This document shows, one piece after another, positions 1-8,247 of a stretch of DNA of 41,959 nucleotides. How positions within the stretch are numbered: the stretch's first letter is position 1; every line of letters starts with the position of its first letter. The position numbers were made by a program, and so were the translations under genes. The DNA comes from JBGRQB01 sp041725875 (lineage in GTDB: Bacteria; Bacteroidota; Ignavibacteria; Ignavibacteriales; Melioribacteraceae), in the NCBI GenBank assembly GCA_041725875.1, contig JBGRQB010000018.1, positions 1-41,959 of the forward strand, given 5' to 3'. The notes beneath the pieces are model-generated. The model saw nothing but the letters and a program-made list of their open reading frames with translations, was not told the origin of the DNA and did no database searches.

Positions 1-116
1 CCCTAATTTTGTTAGCCCGTAGCAGATAAACATGCGATCTCAGCTCTGAGCTTAAGCTTGACATCCACCTTCTATGACAGTCATATCAGTCTTATTTAGT
101 TAACTTGAATTAATAT
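1..116. other. Window edge, no assignable gene
   Basis: This short stretch lies downstream of the minus-strand nuclease. All three plus-strand frames stop quickly. On the minus strand an ATG at 64-62 opens 21 codons that run off the window edge, with an AAGGTGG placed directly against the ATG, too close for a normal ribosome binding site. The stretch also holds the 10-bp palindrome AGCTTAAGCT. I cannot identify a gene and see nothing else here. Confidence 0.3.
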
Positions 117-3100
117 TTATTTTGAAGATATTCTACACACAGATTTGAAATCACAAAATCTGCATATCTTGGCCTCTCTATCTTCCATTTCACTTAAGTT
201 AAACTTCCCGCTAATAATTTCTCTTACATATTCAGAAAGCATATCAAGAGAATTATTTATATGTTCTCTTAATTCATCCGGTGTACTTTTCTTTCTATCA
301 TATTTTACTTCATGTTTCCCAAACTTTTCATGATCATATTTTAATGTATAAATTAACATTTCTGTACCTGTAAAGTCTTCTCCATATTTTTCTCTGAGAA
401 GTTTTTCAACAGCGTGTAAATATACAGGCAGCTGAAGTGATAATCCTCTTTTCAGCTCAGCACCTGCAGGTTTAGCACTTCCGGTTTTATAATCAACAAT
501 ACTAAAAGTTTTATTTTCTTCATCAACTTCTACTCTGTCAATCTTTCCTCTTATTTTGATATCTCCAATCTCTACCGGTTCATTTATGGATAAATCCTTA
601 TCTGTATTTTCTTTGTCAACAGAACCAAATGCAACTTCAAAATACTTTGGAAGAGCACTGTTTTCCTGCTTTCTTTCGTATTCAAGAAATTTATATAGTA
701 AAGATGATTCACGACGCTCATTTGTTCCAAATATTTTTTCTTTTTCTATAAAAGAAAGCGGAAGCTTAAACGAAATATTTGAAAGATGTTTATCTGAAAT
801 TTCAAAAAGGATTTCTTTACAATTAAGAAAAGTTTCACCATCACAGTTTTGCAGAACTATATTTTTTTCTTTCAATGCAGTATAAAACTCGTACATAATT
901 TGATGGAGAATATTTCCTATTTCAACCGCTTCAATCTCCTCACTTGGTTCTTCCAGAGTTTCGATTCGTAAAATTCTTTCCATAAAAAATTTAAACGGAC
1001 ATTTGGCATAAACTTCCAATTGAGAAACAGAATATTCTCTCTCTTTTAATTTCTGCATCTGTTCTTCAATTTGTTGATCTTCAATATTTACAAATCCGTT
1101 ATATTCAGAAAATTCACCATCGCTTAATTTTCTACTAAGATTTATTTTAACTGCTGCCTGCAATGCTTCTATTTCTATATCAATAATTTTCTGCAATTCC
1201 TTACTAAATAAATCGCGCGAAAAATCTTTACCCGCCGTTATCAATATTTCTTCATCAGTGTATATTCTATCTTTATATTCAGTTTCTTTTTTCTCACTTA
1301 CTTCAAATAATTTCAAAAACTCTTTAAGGAATACAGATTCTTCAAGCTCTTTGCCGTTTTCTGCCTGACTCGTAGACAAAAACAGTTTTTTCTTCCAGCA
1401 GCAAAGTGTTTGGTAAAAATGATATCTTTCTTCTGTCTGATGTTGCTGTTCTTTTTTACAAAAAGAACCGGAGAAGAAAATTTCCGGGCTGTATTTTGTC
1501 GGGAAATCGCCATCTGTTAATCCGCCAAGAAACAGATAATCAAATTCCAATCCCCTAATTTCATTTACCGATGTTATTAAAACTCCGTAATCAGATTTTT
1601 CTTTTACATTAAAACGCGCTCTTGATGCAGCGATCTTTATATGTTTAATATAGTATGACAAAGAAAATTTTTCATCATTTCCATATTCTAATTTTAACAA
1701 TTCACAAATTTCTTCTGCTGTTTCAACAAAGGTTGTAAGAGCTTTAATGTTTTCTTCTTCTTTTCCGTTGGAGATTTCCAAGACTTTGTTAACAACATCC
1801 AGATTTAGAACTAACTTCATTAATTCTTTATAAAAATCTGCAATCTTCATTTCACCTGAAAAAACTTTGAGATGCTTTTCAATTTCTTCAATTCCTGCCA
1901 AAGCCTTTTCAAACATTATTTTTTGCTTGCCGTTTTCTTCTCCGCAATTTTCAATTGCTTCTTCCAGATTCAGTTTCCAGTTTGCTTTACCTGAAATAAT
2001 TTTTAATGCTGATGAGGCTCCGAGCAGACTGTTTGTATCGATTTTTTTTAGAGAAATAAATCCGCTGCTAAGAGCTCTGTGAAGATTTTTATAATAGTAG
2101 TCGTTCTCAATTATTTCAAGAAAACTTATAATTGATACAACAACAGGTGAATTATCAAGCGCAATTCTGTCAGTCAGGTTAACCGGAATTTTATACGATG
2201 CAAAAATATCTCTGAATAATTCTGAATAATTACTTACCAGATTAAAGGCAACACAAATTTTACTTGGTTCAACTTTTTCTTCAATAACCAGATGTTTAAT
2301 TTCTTTTGCAATTAATTCCACTTCCTGAATTCTGTCGGAAGCATTAAGCTTTGTTATAACATCCTTAAAATTTGTGTGTTTAGTTTCAGTCTCCCTGAAA
2401 ATACTTTCTCTAAGCGATTTTATAAATCTTCTTGCATTATGTTCATTATCATCAGTAATCTTGTTAAAACCGGCAAGAAGAAATTTTTCATAACATTTAT
2501 CTAAATAAGAAAATACCTGAGGATTGTAATTATAGTAATCGAAATTGACAAAAAGCTCGCTCGCATTTATATCATTTAATCGATTTATAATTGAAACTTC
2601 GGGAGTTGTAAATTCTGCAAAACCATTAATTACAATCAAATCAACATCAGGAAATGCTTGTCGGAAAACTTTAGAAATCGTTTCCTGTTCTTCATTTAGA
2701 AGATTTGAGTAAACATCGCCGGTCTGAAAAGCATTTATCTGCGCGCACTTTTCAGAAAATTTTTCATAAATTCCGGCTATATCAAGTGCTTTTAATTTTT
2801 CAGATGATTCAAGTTTTTCAGCTTCTTCTCTTAATATTCCGGGAGTTATCCCCTGTTTTTTATATTCAGAAATTACATTCTTAATTTTATCAAGTGTTCC
2901 GGCCGGAATTTCATCTTTGTAACTTGAAAAATATTTCAACTCATTCTTGTTAACACTTCTTTCAATAAAAACTGATGCAGCGGCTTCACTCAAAGAGTTA
3001 AATTTTTTAACAGAATGAAGTAGCAATTCGGAAAGTGTACCAATGGTTTCAATATTTAGCTGCGAGACCGTATTATTGTTGGAAAGATCGATCAATTCCT

Positions 3101-3230
3101 TTTTTAGATGTCTGGCTTTTCTGTTGGTCGGTACAACAATAAGAAGAGTATTTAACTTATCGTCTTTAATTTTCGAATTTATTATATGATCAAGGTCTAT
3201 ATTTTTTACATTCTGTTTTGTTAAAATCAT
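117..3230 (-). CDS. AddB-like PD-(D/E)XK nuclease family protein
   Basis: A large (1037 aa) protein of the AddB/RexB type: a UvrD-like helicase fold fused to a C-terminal RecB-type nuclease, expected to act with an AddA-like helicase in double-strand break resection. The nuclease is clear: GKIDRV (first acidic residue), then VDYKTG with Asp913 and Lys915. An Fe-S cluster is implied by Cys744 (AKCPFKFF) together with C-terminal Cys1023, Cys1026 and Cys1032. GLEFDYLFLGG near residue 562 resembles a degenerate helicase motif V/VI region. The N-terminus has VVPTNRKARHLKKEL where a Walker A loop would be expected, with no GxGKT/S, so ATPase activity of this subunit is unlikely. The partner addA gene is not in the window. 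The start ATG overlaps no other gene; a 150-bp gap separates it from the divergent barrel gene. The family assignment is secure; the complex is inferred. Confidence 0.85.
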   Translation of the reverse strand: MILTKQNVKNIDLDHIINSKIKDDKLNTLLIVVPTNRKARHLKKELIDLSNNNTVSQLNIETIGTLSELLLHSVKKFNSLSEAAASVFIERSVNKNELKYFSSYKDEIPAGTLDKIKNVISEYKKQGITPGILREEAEKLESSEKLKALDIAGIYEKFSEKCAQINAFQTGDVYSNLLNEEQETISKVFRQAFPDVDLIVINGFAEFTTPEVSIINRLNDINASELFVNFDYYNYNPQVFSYLDKCYEKFLLAGFNKITDDNEHNARRFIKSLRESIFRETETKHTNFKDVITKLNASDRIQEVELIAKEIKHLVIEEKVEPSKICVAFNLVSNYSELFRDIFASYKIPVNLTDRIALDNSPVVVSIISFLEIIENDYYYKNLHRALSSGFISLKKIDTNSLLGASSALKIISGKANWKLNLEEAIENCGEENGKQKIMFEKALAGIEEIEKHLKVFSGEMKIADFYKELMKLVLNLDVVNKVLEISNGKEEENIKALTTFVETAEEICELLKLEYGNDEKFSLSYYIKHIKIAASRARFNVKEKSDYGVLITSVNEIRGLEFDYLFLGGLTDGDFPTKYSPEIFFSGSFCKKEQQHQTEERYHFYQTLCCWKKKLFLSTSQAENGKELEESVFLKEFLKLFEVSEKKETEYKDRIYTDEEILITAGKDFSRDLFSKELQKIIDIEIEALQAAVKINLSRKLSDGEFSEYNGFVNIEDQQIEEQMQKLKEREYSVSQLEVYAKCPFKFFMERILRIETLEEPSEEIEAVEIGNILHQIMYEFYTALKEKNIVLQNCDGETFLNCKEILFEISDKHLSNISFKLPLSFIEKEKIFGTNERRESSLLYKFLEYERKQENSALPKYFEVAFGSVDKENTDKDLSINEPVEIGDIKIRGKIDRVEVDEENKTFSIVDYKTGSAKPAGAELKRGLSLQLPVYLHAVEKLLREKYGEDFTGTEMLIYTLKYDHEKFGKHEVKYDRKKSTPDELREHINNSLDMLSEYVREIISGKFNLSEMEDREAKICRFCDFKSVCRISSK

Positions 3231-3382
3231 AAGTTTCAGGCTTTATATGTATAAAAAAGTGAGTTGATTTTTATTTCATTTTTTGGAACAATTTAATATA
3301 AAAAATACTATTATTTATCAGGTAGTAAATTTTAATTTTTTATCATTACTTTTACTATTAAAATAAAGTGATTGGATAAATT

Positions 3383-4042
3383 ATGAAAAAGCTTAAATAT
3401 ATTTTAATCTTTACCTTACTTATCGGATTCTCCTTTGCTCAAAGAATTGGTGAACTTGCGCCGGATAAACCTCCAATAAAATTTCCGCCAAATGCCTGGG
3501 GTGTTGATTTAATGTTTTCCGAAGGGGGATTTGGATTAGGTACTTTTTTCAGAAAATCGTTTGATCACAAATTAACAGGATTTGTAGATTTTTCGATCAG
3601 TGAAAGTAAAGAAGACCGAGAAATTGAATATGTAGATTTTTTTGGCAACAGGATTGTAAGAAATAAAAAGAACCGCGCACTTTTAATGCCGTTAAATTTC
3701 GGTGTTCAATACAGATTATTTACAGAATCGCTCACAGATAATTTTCGTCCCTACCTTACAGGAGCAGTAGGCCCTTCAATGGTTCTTGAATCACCATTTC
3801 TGAAAAACGGAAAGCAGATCGACTTTTTTGAAGCTTTCAAATATGCCAGAATGAAATATACTGTTGGCGGTTATGTTGGAATTGGAAGTGATATCGGAAT
3901 CTCTCCGTCGCATCTTTTATCGCTGAGTTTGCGCTATTATATAGTTCATTTAATAAGAGAAGGAATTGAGAGTCTGGATGGAAAATTCAGAAAAAATTTA
4001 AGCTCCGTTTACATTTCAATAAGCATCGGGATGAGATATTAG
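3383..4042 (+). CDS. Outer-membrane beta-barrel protein
   Basis: A 219-residue protein with a Sec signal peptide (Lys-Lys start, hydrophobic run, cleavage likely after Phe-Ala near residue 19). The mature part is rich in alternating aromatic/hydrophobic strands (for example LTGFVDFSIS, VGGYVGIGSDIGIS, LSLSLRYYIVHL) and ends in ISIGMRY, the terminal aromatic typical of barrels inserted by the BAM machinery. I infer a small outer-membrane barrel of the OmpW/PorT-like size class; no specific function is recognised. The stop codon is followed after three bases by the ATG of the M14 peptidase gene, so the two are almost certainly cotranscribed. No strong Shine-Dalgarno is visible before the ATG. 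Confidence 0.75.
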   Translation: MKKLKYILIFTLLIGFSFAQRIGELAPDKPPIKFPPNAWGVDLMFSEGGFGLGTFFRKSFDHKLTGFVDFSISESKEDREIEYVDFFGNRIVRNKKNRALLMPLNFGVQYRLFTESLTDNFRPYLTGAVGPSMVLESPFLKNGKQIDFFEAFKYARMKYTVGGYVGIGSDIGISPSHLLSLSLRYYIVHLIREGIESLDGKFRKNLSSVYISISIGMRY

Positions 4043-4045
4043 TTT

Positions 4046-5437
4046 ATGACAGAAAAATTACAGTTTGATTCAGATCTTCATTTTCAGGAATATTCTAAAC
4101 TTTGTGAGCAAACCTTTTCGGTAAAAAGAATTAAACATTCCGATATAATTTTCCTCACTGATAAATTAAAGAACAACAAATTGTTCAAAATCAGAAATCT
4201 CGGACATTCTGTTGAAAATCGGAAAATTAATTTAATCAGCATCGGGAAAGGAAAAACCAACATTTTGTGCTGGTCGCAAATGCACGGAAATGAATCTACT
4301 GCCACAATGGCTGTGTTTGATCTTTTTAACTTTTTCTCTTCTTCCGAGCATTTGGAATTAAAAAACTTTCTTCTTGAAAACCTTACAATTCATTTTATTC
4401 CGATGTTAAACCCTGACGGAGCAGAGCGTTTCATTCGCGAAAATGCTTTAGGGATTGATCTTAACAGAGATGCACTTAATCTTGTATCACCCGAATCAAA
4501 AATTCTAAAAAACATAATATTTGAACTAAAACCATTAATCGGGTTTAATTTACACGATCAGAAAATTTATCATTGTGCAGGTTATTCTCCCAATCCCGCA
4601 ACTATCTCCTTTCTGGCTCCGGCTTATAATTTTGAAAAGGATATAAATGATATTCGCAAAAAAGCTATGCAGCTGATTGGCTCTGTTTCTCAAACACTTG
4701 ATAAATATATTCCTGCTTCATTTGCAAAATATGATGATGAATTTGAACCGCGAGCTTTTGGTGATAACATTATGAAATGGGGAACCGGGACTGTTCTCGT
4801 CGAATCCGGCGGATATAAAAATGATCCGGAAAAACAGTTTGTACGGAAATTGAATTATATAATTCTTCTTTCTTCATTTTATTATTTATCTACAGGTGAA
4901 TATGAAAATACTTCACTTAATTTGTACAATCAAATTCCGGAAAACAGAGAACGACTTTTTGATCTGAAAATCAAAAATGTATTTCTTGAAAAAAATGAGC
5001 AAAAATATCTTGTTGACCTGGGAATAAATCGTACGGAATTAACAAGAAGTTCATCCGTCAAATCTTTTTATAAAGGGACCCTAGAAAATGTTGGCGATCT
5101 TTCCACTTTTTACGGATACGAAGAGTTTGATGCTTCGGGATTTACATTAAAAGAAGCCAAGGTTTCCGACTCAATTTTACCAAAAACAAAAAATGAACAG
5201 TTTGAGTTACTTCGTTCCGGAACTATGTTTGTAAAAGATGACAATCCTGAAAAAATCACTGATAACCTTATAAATTCATACAACTGCAATATCCCTTCAA
5301 CTGAGATAATATCTGAAAACCCGGCTAATTTTTATCTGATAAATAAAGAAAAAGAGATTGGTTATGCAGTTATTAACGGATTTCTTGTTGATTTATCATC
5401 GGATGATGTTTTTGTGCACAATTGTATTCATTTTTAA
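4046..5437 (+). CDS. M14 family zinc carboxypeptidase-like protein
   Basis: A 463-residue metallopeptidase of the carboxypeptidase A (M14) clan. All the key positions can be seen: the HxxE zinc motif His80-Glu83 (MHGNE), the NPDG segment followed by Arg128/Arg131, Asn140-Arg141 (substrate carboxylate binding), the third zinc ligand His170 (NLHDQ), and the catalytic Glu253 (LVESGGY). There is no signal peptide, so it is probably cytoplasmic. Residues after about 290 form an additional C-terminal region that I do not recognise. In this group related enzymes trim peptides or act as succinylglutamate desuccinylase-like deacylases; the substrate cannot be told from sequence. It follows the barrel gene by three bases. 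No terminator is obvious before the rpsU leader. Confidence 0.85.
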   Translation: MTEKLQFDSDLHFQEYSKLCEQTFSVKRIKHSDIIFLTDKLKNNKLFKIRNLGHSVENRKINLISIGKGKTNILCWSQMHGNESTATMAVFDLFNFFSSSEHLELKNFLLENLTIHFIPMLNPDGAERFIRENALGIDLNRDALNLVSPESKILKNIIFELKPLIGFNLHDQKIYHCAGYSPNPATISFLAPAYNFEKDINDIRKKAMQLIGSVSQTLDKYIPASFAKYDDEFEPRAFGDNIMKWGTGTVLVESGGYKNDPEKQFVRKLNYIILLSSFYYLSTGEYENTSLNLYNQIPENRERLFDLKIKNVFLEKNEQKYLVDLGINRTELTRSSSVKSFYKGTLENVGDLSTFYGYEEFDASGFTLKEAKVSDSILPKTKNEQFELLRSGTMFVKDDNPEKITDNLINSYNCNIPSTEIISENPANFYLINKEKEIGYAVINGFLVDLSSDDVFVHNCIHF

Positions 5438-5514
5438 TTCTGGAATAAATTATTTGTAAAATAGCCCCAAAATGGGTAATTTAGGGGATATATTTTTTAA
5501 ACCTAAAAACCTAG

Positions 5515-5524
5515 AAGGTGGTGA
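5515..5524 (+). promoter_or_regulatory. Strong ribosome binding site deciding the rpsU TTG start
   Basis: AAGGTGGTGA differs at one base from the extended Shine-Dalgarno AAGGAGGTGA and lies six bases before TTG at 5531, fixing that codon as the start of S21. The preceding ACCT can pair with AGGT (ACCT-AGA-AGGT), a small hairpin that would mask the site. Confidence 0.6.
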
Positions 5525-5530
5525 ATTCAT

Positions 5531-5722
5531 TTGGTAGGTATTATACTTCAAGAAGGCGAAAATATCGATAGAGCGTTAAAACGCTTTAAGAAAAAGTATG
5601 AGAGATCTGGTGTTCTTAAAGAATACAAGAAAAGAACATACTATACAAAACCTTCGATAGAAGCGCGTATGACACGCATTAAAGCTGCAAGACGTGCTGC
5701 CAAAGAAAATCGCAGAAATTAA
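5531..5722 (+). CDS. rpsU: Small ribosomal subunit protein bS21
   Basis: Ribosomal protein bS21, a 63-residue, very basic protein of the 30S platform near the 3' end of 16S rRNA, where it helps initiation. It has the family's hallmark pattern: GENIDRALKRFKKKYERSG near the N-terminus, KRTYYTKPS in the middle, and an Arg/Lys/Ala-rich tail (RIKAARRAAKENRRN). The start is TTG rather than ATG, supported by the near-consensus Shine-Dalgarno six bases upstream and by family length. It is a single-gene unit: a perfect 10-bp stem terminator follows six bases after the stop codon. The assignment is secure. Confidence 0.95.
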   Translation: MVGIILQEGENIDRALKRFKKKYERSGVLKEYKKRTYYTKPSIEARMTRIKAARRAAKENRRN

Positions 5723-5727
5723 GATTT

Positions 5728-5755
5728 AACCCCTTTCATTGAAAGGGGTTTTTTG
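5728..5755 (+). terminator. Rho-independent terminator of rpsU
   Basis: Perfect 10-bp stem (AACCCCTTTC / GAAAGGGGTT) with a three-base loop ATT and a T run. It ends one base before the stop codon of the convergent LOG-family gene. Confidence 0.9.
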
Positions 5756-6571
5756 TTACAGTTTATATAATTTTATAAAATGATTTTTTAACTTTTCAAA
5801 AGCATCATCAACTGTATTACAGAAATCAAACAATTTCATATCGCCTGCGCTGATCATTCCATGTTTAATTAATCCTTCAAAGTTGATAATGTCTTTCCAG
5901 TATTCTTCATCATAACAGATAATTTTTATATCTTTTGTAACTTTTTCTGTCTGAACCAAAGTAAGTATTTCAGAAAACTCGTCAAGTGTTCCAAATCCGC
6001 CCGGGAATACTGCAAGTCCTTTGGCAAGATAAACAAACCAGAATTTTCTCATAAAGAAATAGTGAAACTCAAAGGCATGTTCCGGTTTTACATATTTATT
6101 TACAAACTGTTCAAACGGAATACTAATGTTAAAACCAATTGAGTCACCACCACCAAGCTTGGCTCCTTTATTAGCAGCTTCCATTATTCCGGGTCCGCCG
6201 CCGCTACAAATATGGAATCTTGTTTCTTCAGGTAAGGTTAATGACCATTCGGTAAGTTTTTTAGAAAGTTCAACTGCATCATCATAATATCTTGCCATTC
6301 TGACAAGCGATTCAGCTGCTTCGATGTTTTTTTTGTTCGATCTTTTTTTTGCCTTTTCAGCTTTCATAACAGCTTTAAGATTTTTTTCAGCATCTTTTTT
6401 AGCCATTAATCGAGCCGAGCCGAAAAACACAATTGTATCTGTGATATTGTCTTTTTCAAGTCTGGACTTCGGTTCATAATATTCGGACAGAATTCTAACA
6501 GTCCTTGCGTCAGAAGAATTCATAAATTCGAAATTATTATACGCTTTTACAATTTCCGTACTTTTTTTCAT
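5756..6571 (-). CDS. LOG family protein (Rossmann-fold, lysine-decarboxylase-like)
   Basis: A 271-residue LOG-family protein. The signature PGGFGTLDE (PGGxGTxxE) and the glycine loop GGGPGIMEAANKGA are both present, along with a conserved RKFWFVYLAKG segment between them. Characterised LOG enzymes are nucleoside 5'-monophosphate phosphoribohydrolases that release the base; older annotation as lysine decarboxylase is wrong. The N-terminal 80 residues are a charged helical extension with a Lys-rich stretch. An upstream in-frame start would add 11 hydrophobic residues, but ATG at 6571 has GGAG six bases before it and is preferred. It converges on rpsU. The exact substrate is not known. Confidence 0.85.
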   Translation of the reverse strand: MKKSTEIVKAYNNFEFMNSSDARTVRILSEYYEPKSRLEKDNITDTIVFFGSARLMAKKDAEKNLKAVMKAEKAKKRSNKKNIEAAESLVRMARYYDDAVELSKKLTEWSLTLPEETRFHICSGGGPGIMEAANKGAKLGGGDSIGFNISIPFEQFVNKYVKPEHAFEFHYFFMRKFWFVYLAKGLAVFPGGFGTLDEFSEILTLVQTEKVTKDIKIICYDEEYWKDIINFEGLIKHGMISAGDMKLFDFCNTVDDAFEKLKNHFIKLYKL

Positions 6572-6696
6572 AATGTCTCCGAAGATAATTATCAATAAGA
6601 ACAAATCTGCGATTTACCCGTTATATTAATCGCAAAACCTCTTTAATATTTAACCCGTTAAAAAATATACTCTTTTGAAAAATTTTTATTGGAGCC

Positions 6697-6731
6697 AAAA
6701 AAAGCCGGACTCAATGAGACCCGGCTTTTTG
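6697..6731 (-). terminator. Terminator after secG
   Basis: AAAAAGCCGG pairs with CCGGCTTTTT around a 12-base loop that can itself pair partly (CTC/GAG). A T run on both strands makes it potentially bidirectional. It lies 17 bases beyond the secG stop codon. Confidence 0.85.
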
Positions 6732-6747
6732 TAAATCTATTCAAACT

Positions 6748-7095
6748 TTATTTGTTATCTTCAGTTTTAGTATCAGTTGGTTCTGGAAGTGAAGGAGCAG
6801 TAGGAACTGAATTTTGCTGACTGCTTTGAATTATACTTTCGCGCTGTTCAGCAGTTGTTTGTCCAGGCAGAAAATACATATTATAAACAACACATAAAAC
6901 TAAAAGTGATCCGCCTAACCACCAAGTGATTTTACTAAGAAAATCCGCAGTTCTTCTGGCACCAAAAGTCGAACCTAAAGATTGTCCGCCAGCTATTGAT
7001 CCAGCTAAACCTTCGCCTTTACTTGACTGTAACAAAACAGCTAAAATTAGTAAAATAGCGATTAAAACCATTATAATTAATATAAATGTAGACAT
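6748..7095 (-). CDS. secG: Preprotein translocase subunit SecG
   Basis: SecG, the small stabilising subunit of the SecYEG channel in the inner membrane. The protein is 115 residues with two transmembrane helices (about 3-22 and 55-75) separated by the conserved loop LLQSSKGEGLAGSIAGG...GSTFGARRTADFLSKITW. The C-terminal 35 residues are polar, rich in Gln, Ser, Pro and Glu, and expected to be disordered. A longer reading from a TTG is possible, but that codon lies inside the Shine-Dalgarno; ATG at 7095 has GGAG six bases upstream and is chosen. The tRNA-Met gene ends only 19 bases before the start codon, so both are probably read from one transcript. Confidence 0.93.
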   Translation of the reverse strand: MSTFILIIMVLIAILLILAVLLQSSKGEGLAGSIAGGQSLGSTFGARRTADFLSKITWWLGGSLLVLCVVYNMYFLPGQTTAEQRESIIQSSQQNSVPTAPSLPEPTDTKTEDNK

Positions 7096-7114
7096 ATAAA
7101 ACTCCAATAATTTG

Positions 7115-7188
7115 TAGCGGGGGAGGGATTCGAACCCCCGACACGCGGATTATGATTCCGCTGCTCTAACCTACTGAGCTACCCCGCC
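7115..7188 (-). tRNA. tRNA-Met (CAU), elongator-like
   Basis: The minus strand folds as a full 74-base tRNA: acceptor GGCGGGG with CCCCGCT (first pair G-U), D-arm GCTC...GAGC, anticodon stem GCGGA/TCCGC with loop ATCATAA giving anticodon CAU, and a T-arm with TTCGAAT. The 1-72 pair and D-loop resemble an elongator tRNA-Met more than the initiator (which has an unpaired C1-A72). A tRNA-Ile2 with a modified C34 cannot be excluded. CCA is not encoded. It lies between obgE and secG on the same strand. Confidence 0.93.
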
Positions 7189-7258
7189 AACAATTTTTCA
7201 AAGAGATTGTAAATATAGTATCTTGATTTTGAAACATCAAGTAATATTTTCAAAATTT

Positions 7259-8245
7259 TTATTTTTCAACCTCTTCCCATAGCCTGTCAAGCAGGGGCTG
7301 AATTCCTGTTTTTGCAGCAGATGAAAAAATAAATATATTGTCTTCGTAACCTTGCAGTTTCTCTTTTTTAACTTTCTCCAGTTCGTCGGGTGGTAATAAA
7401 TCAGCTTTGGAGAATGACACAATCAGTTTCTTTTTCGATAGTTCTTCGCTGTAGTTTTTCAGTTCATTTATCAGCGTCTCAAAATCCGCCTGAAAGTCTT
7501 CAGTTGTTACATCAATAAGCAATAGCAGTATTTTGGTTCTTTCAATATGTTTCAAGAACTGGTGACCAAGTCCTTTTCCTTCGTGAGCACCTTCAATAAT
7601 TCCCGGAATATCAGCAACAACAAAACTTTTATAATCTTTGTATTGAACAATTCCTAAATTGGGCTTCAGAGTTGTAAAAGGATAATCTGCTATTTTTGGT
7701 TTTGCAGCAGAAATAACACTAATTAAAGTAGATTTTCCTGCATTTGGATAACCAACCAGACCAACATCAGCAATTAGTTTTAACTCAAGAATAACATCAA
7801 ATTCTTTTCCCGGTTTTCCATCTTCGGCGTATCTGGGCGCCTGATTTGTAGGAGTAGCAAAATTGGAGTTTCCTCTTCCGCCTTTTCCGCCTTTTGCAAC
7901 AATATGCTTCTCTCCTTCTTTACTGAGATCAGCCAGAACTTTTCCATTTTCCTGATTTTTTATTATGGTTCCAACCGGAACTTTTATTACAAGATCTTTC
8001 CCGTTACGACCATCTTTTTTCGATAATCCGCCCGGAACACCATCTTCGGCAAGGCATTTTCTTTTATATCTAAAATCAAGCAATGTATGCAGATTGTGGT
8101 GAGCTTCAAAAACAACGTTTCCGCCGTTTCCGCCGTTTCCGCCTGCGGGTCCGCCTTTAGGAACAAATTTTTCTTTTCTGAAAGCTATTGCTCCGTCACC
8201 ACCGTCACCGGCTTTTATATAAATTTTAGCGTAATCTAAAAACAT
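7259..8245 (-). CDS. obgE: GTPase ObgE/CgtA
   Basis: Essential Obg GTPase involved in late 50S assembly and stress signalling. The 328 residues comprise the Gly-rich Obg fold (1-157: KAGDGGDG, PKGGPAGGNGGNGGN, GGKGGRGNSNF) and a GTPase domain with G1 GYPNAGKS (165-172), the switch DYPFTTLKPN, G3 DIPGIIEGA (212-220), G4 SKAD and G5 SSAAKTG. The OCT domain seen in some Gram-positive Obg proteins is missing, as is usual in this size class. It begins two bases after the stop of the upstream acidic protein, so the two are translationally coupled. The assignment is secure. Confidence 0.96.
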   Translation of the reverse strand: MFLDYAKIYIKAGDGGDGAIAFRKEKFVPKGGPAGGNGGNGGNVVFEAHHNLHTLLDFRYKRKCLAEDGVPGGLSKKDGRNGKDLVIKVPVGTIIKNQENGKVLADLSKEGEKHIVAKGGKGGRGNSNFATPTNQAPRYAEDGKPGKEFDVILELKLIADVGLVGYPNAGKSTLISVISAAKPKIADYPFTTLKPNLGIVQYKDYKSFVVADIPGIIEGAHEGKGLGHQFLKHIERTKILLLLIDVTTEDFQADFETLINELKNYSEELSKKKLIVSFSKADLLPPDELEKVKKEKLQGYEDNIFIFSSAAKTGIQPLLDRLWEEVEK

Positions 8246-8247
8246 TT

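Noticed and set aside
1..64. Start of another gene at the left edge on the minus strand
   Set aside because: Only 21 codons are visible and the AAGGTGG touches the ATG, so it cannot be supported.
5515..5524. rpsU as the only Shine-Dalgarno-bearing gene, as described for some Bacteroidota
   Set aside because: Other genes in this window also have strong sites (sdhC AGGAGG, sdhA GGAGGTAA, hldD GGAGG, the Nudix gene AAAGGAG), so the special Bacteroidota rule does not apply here.
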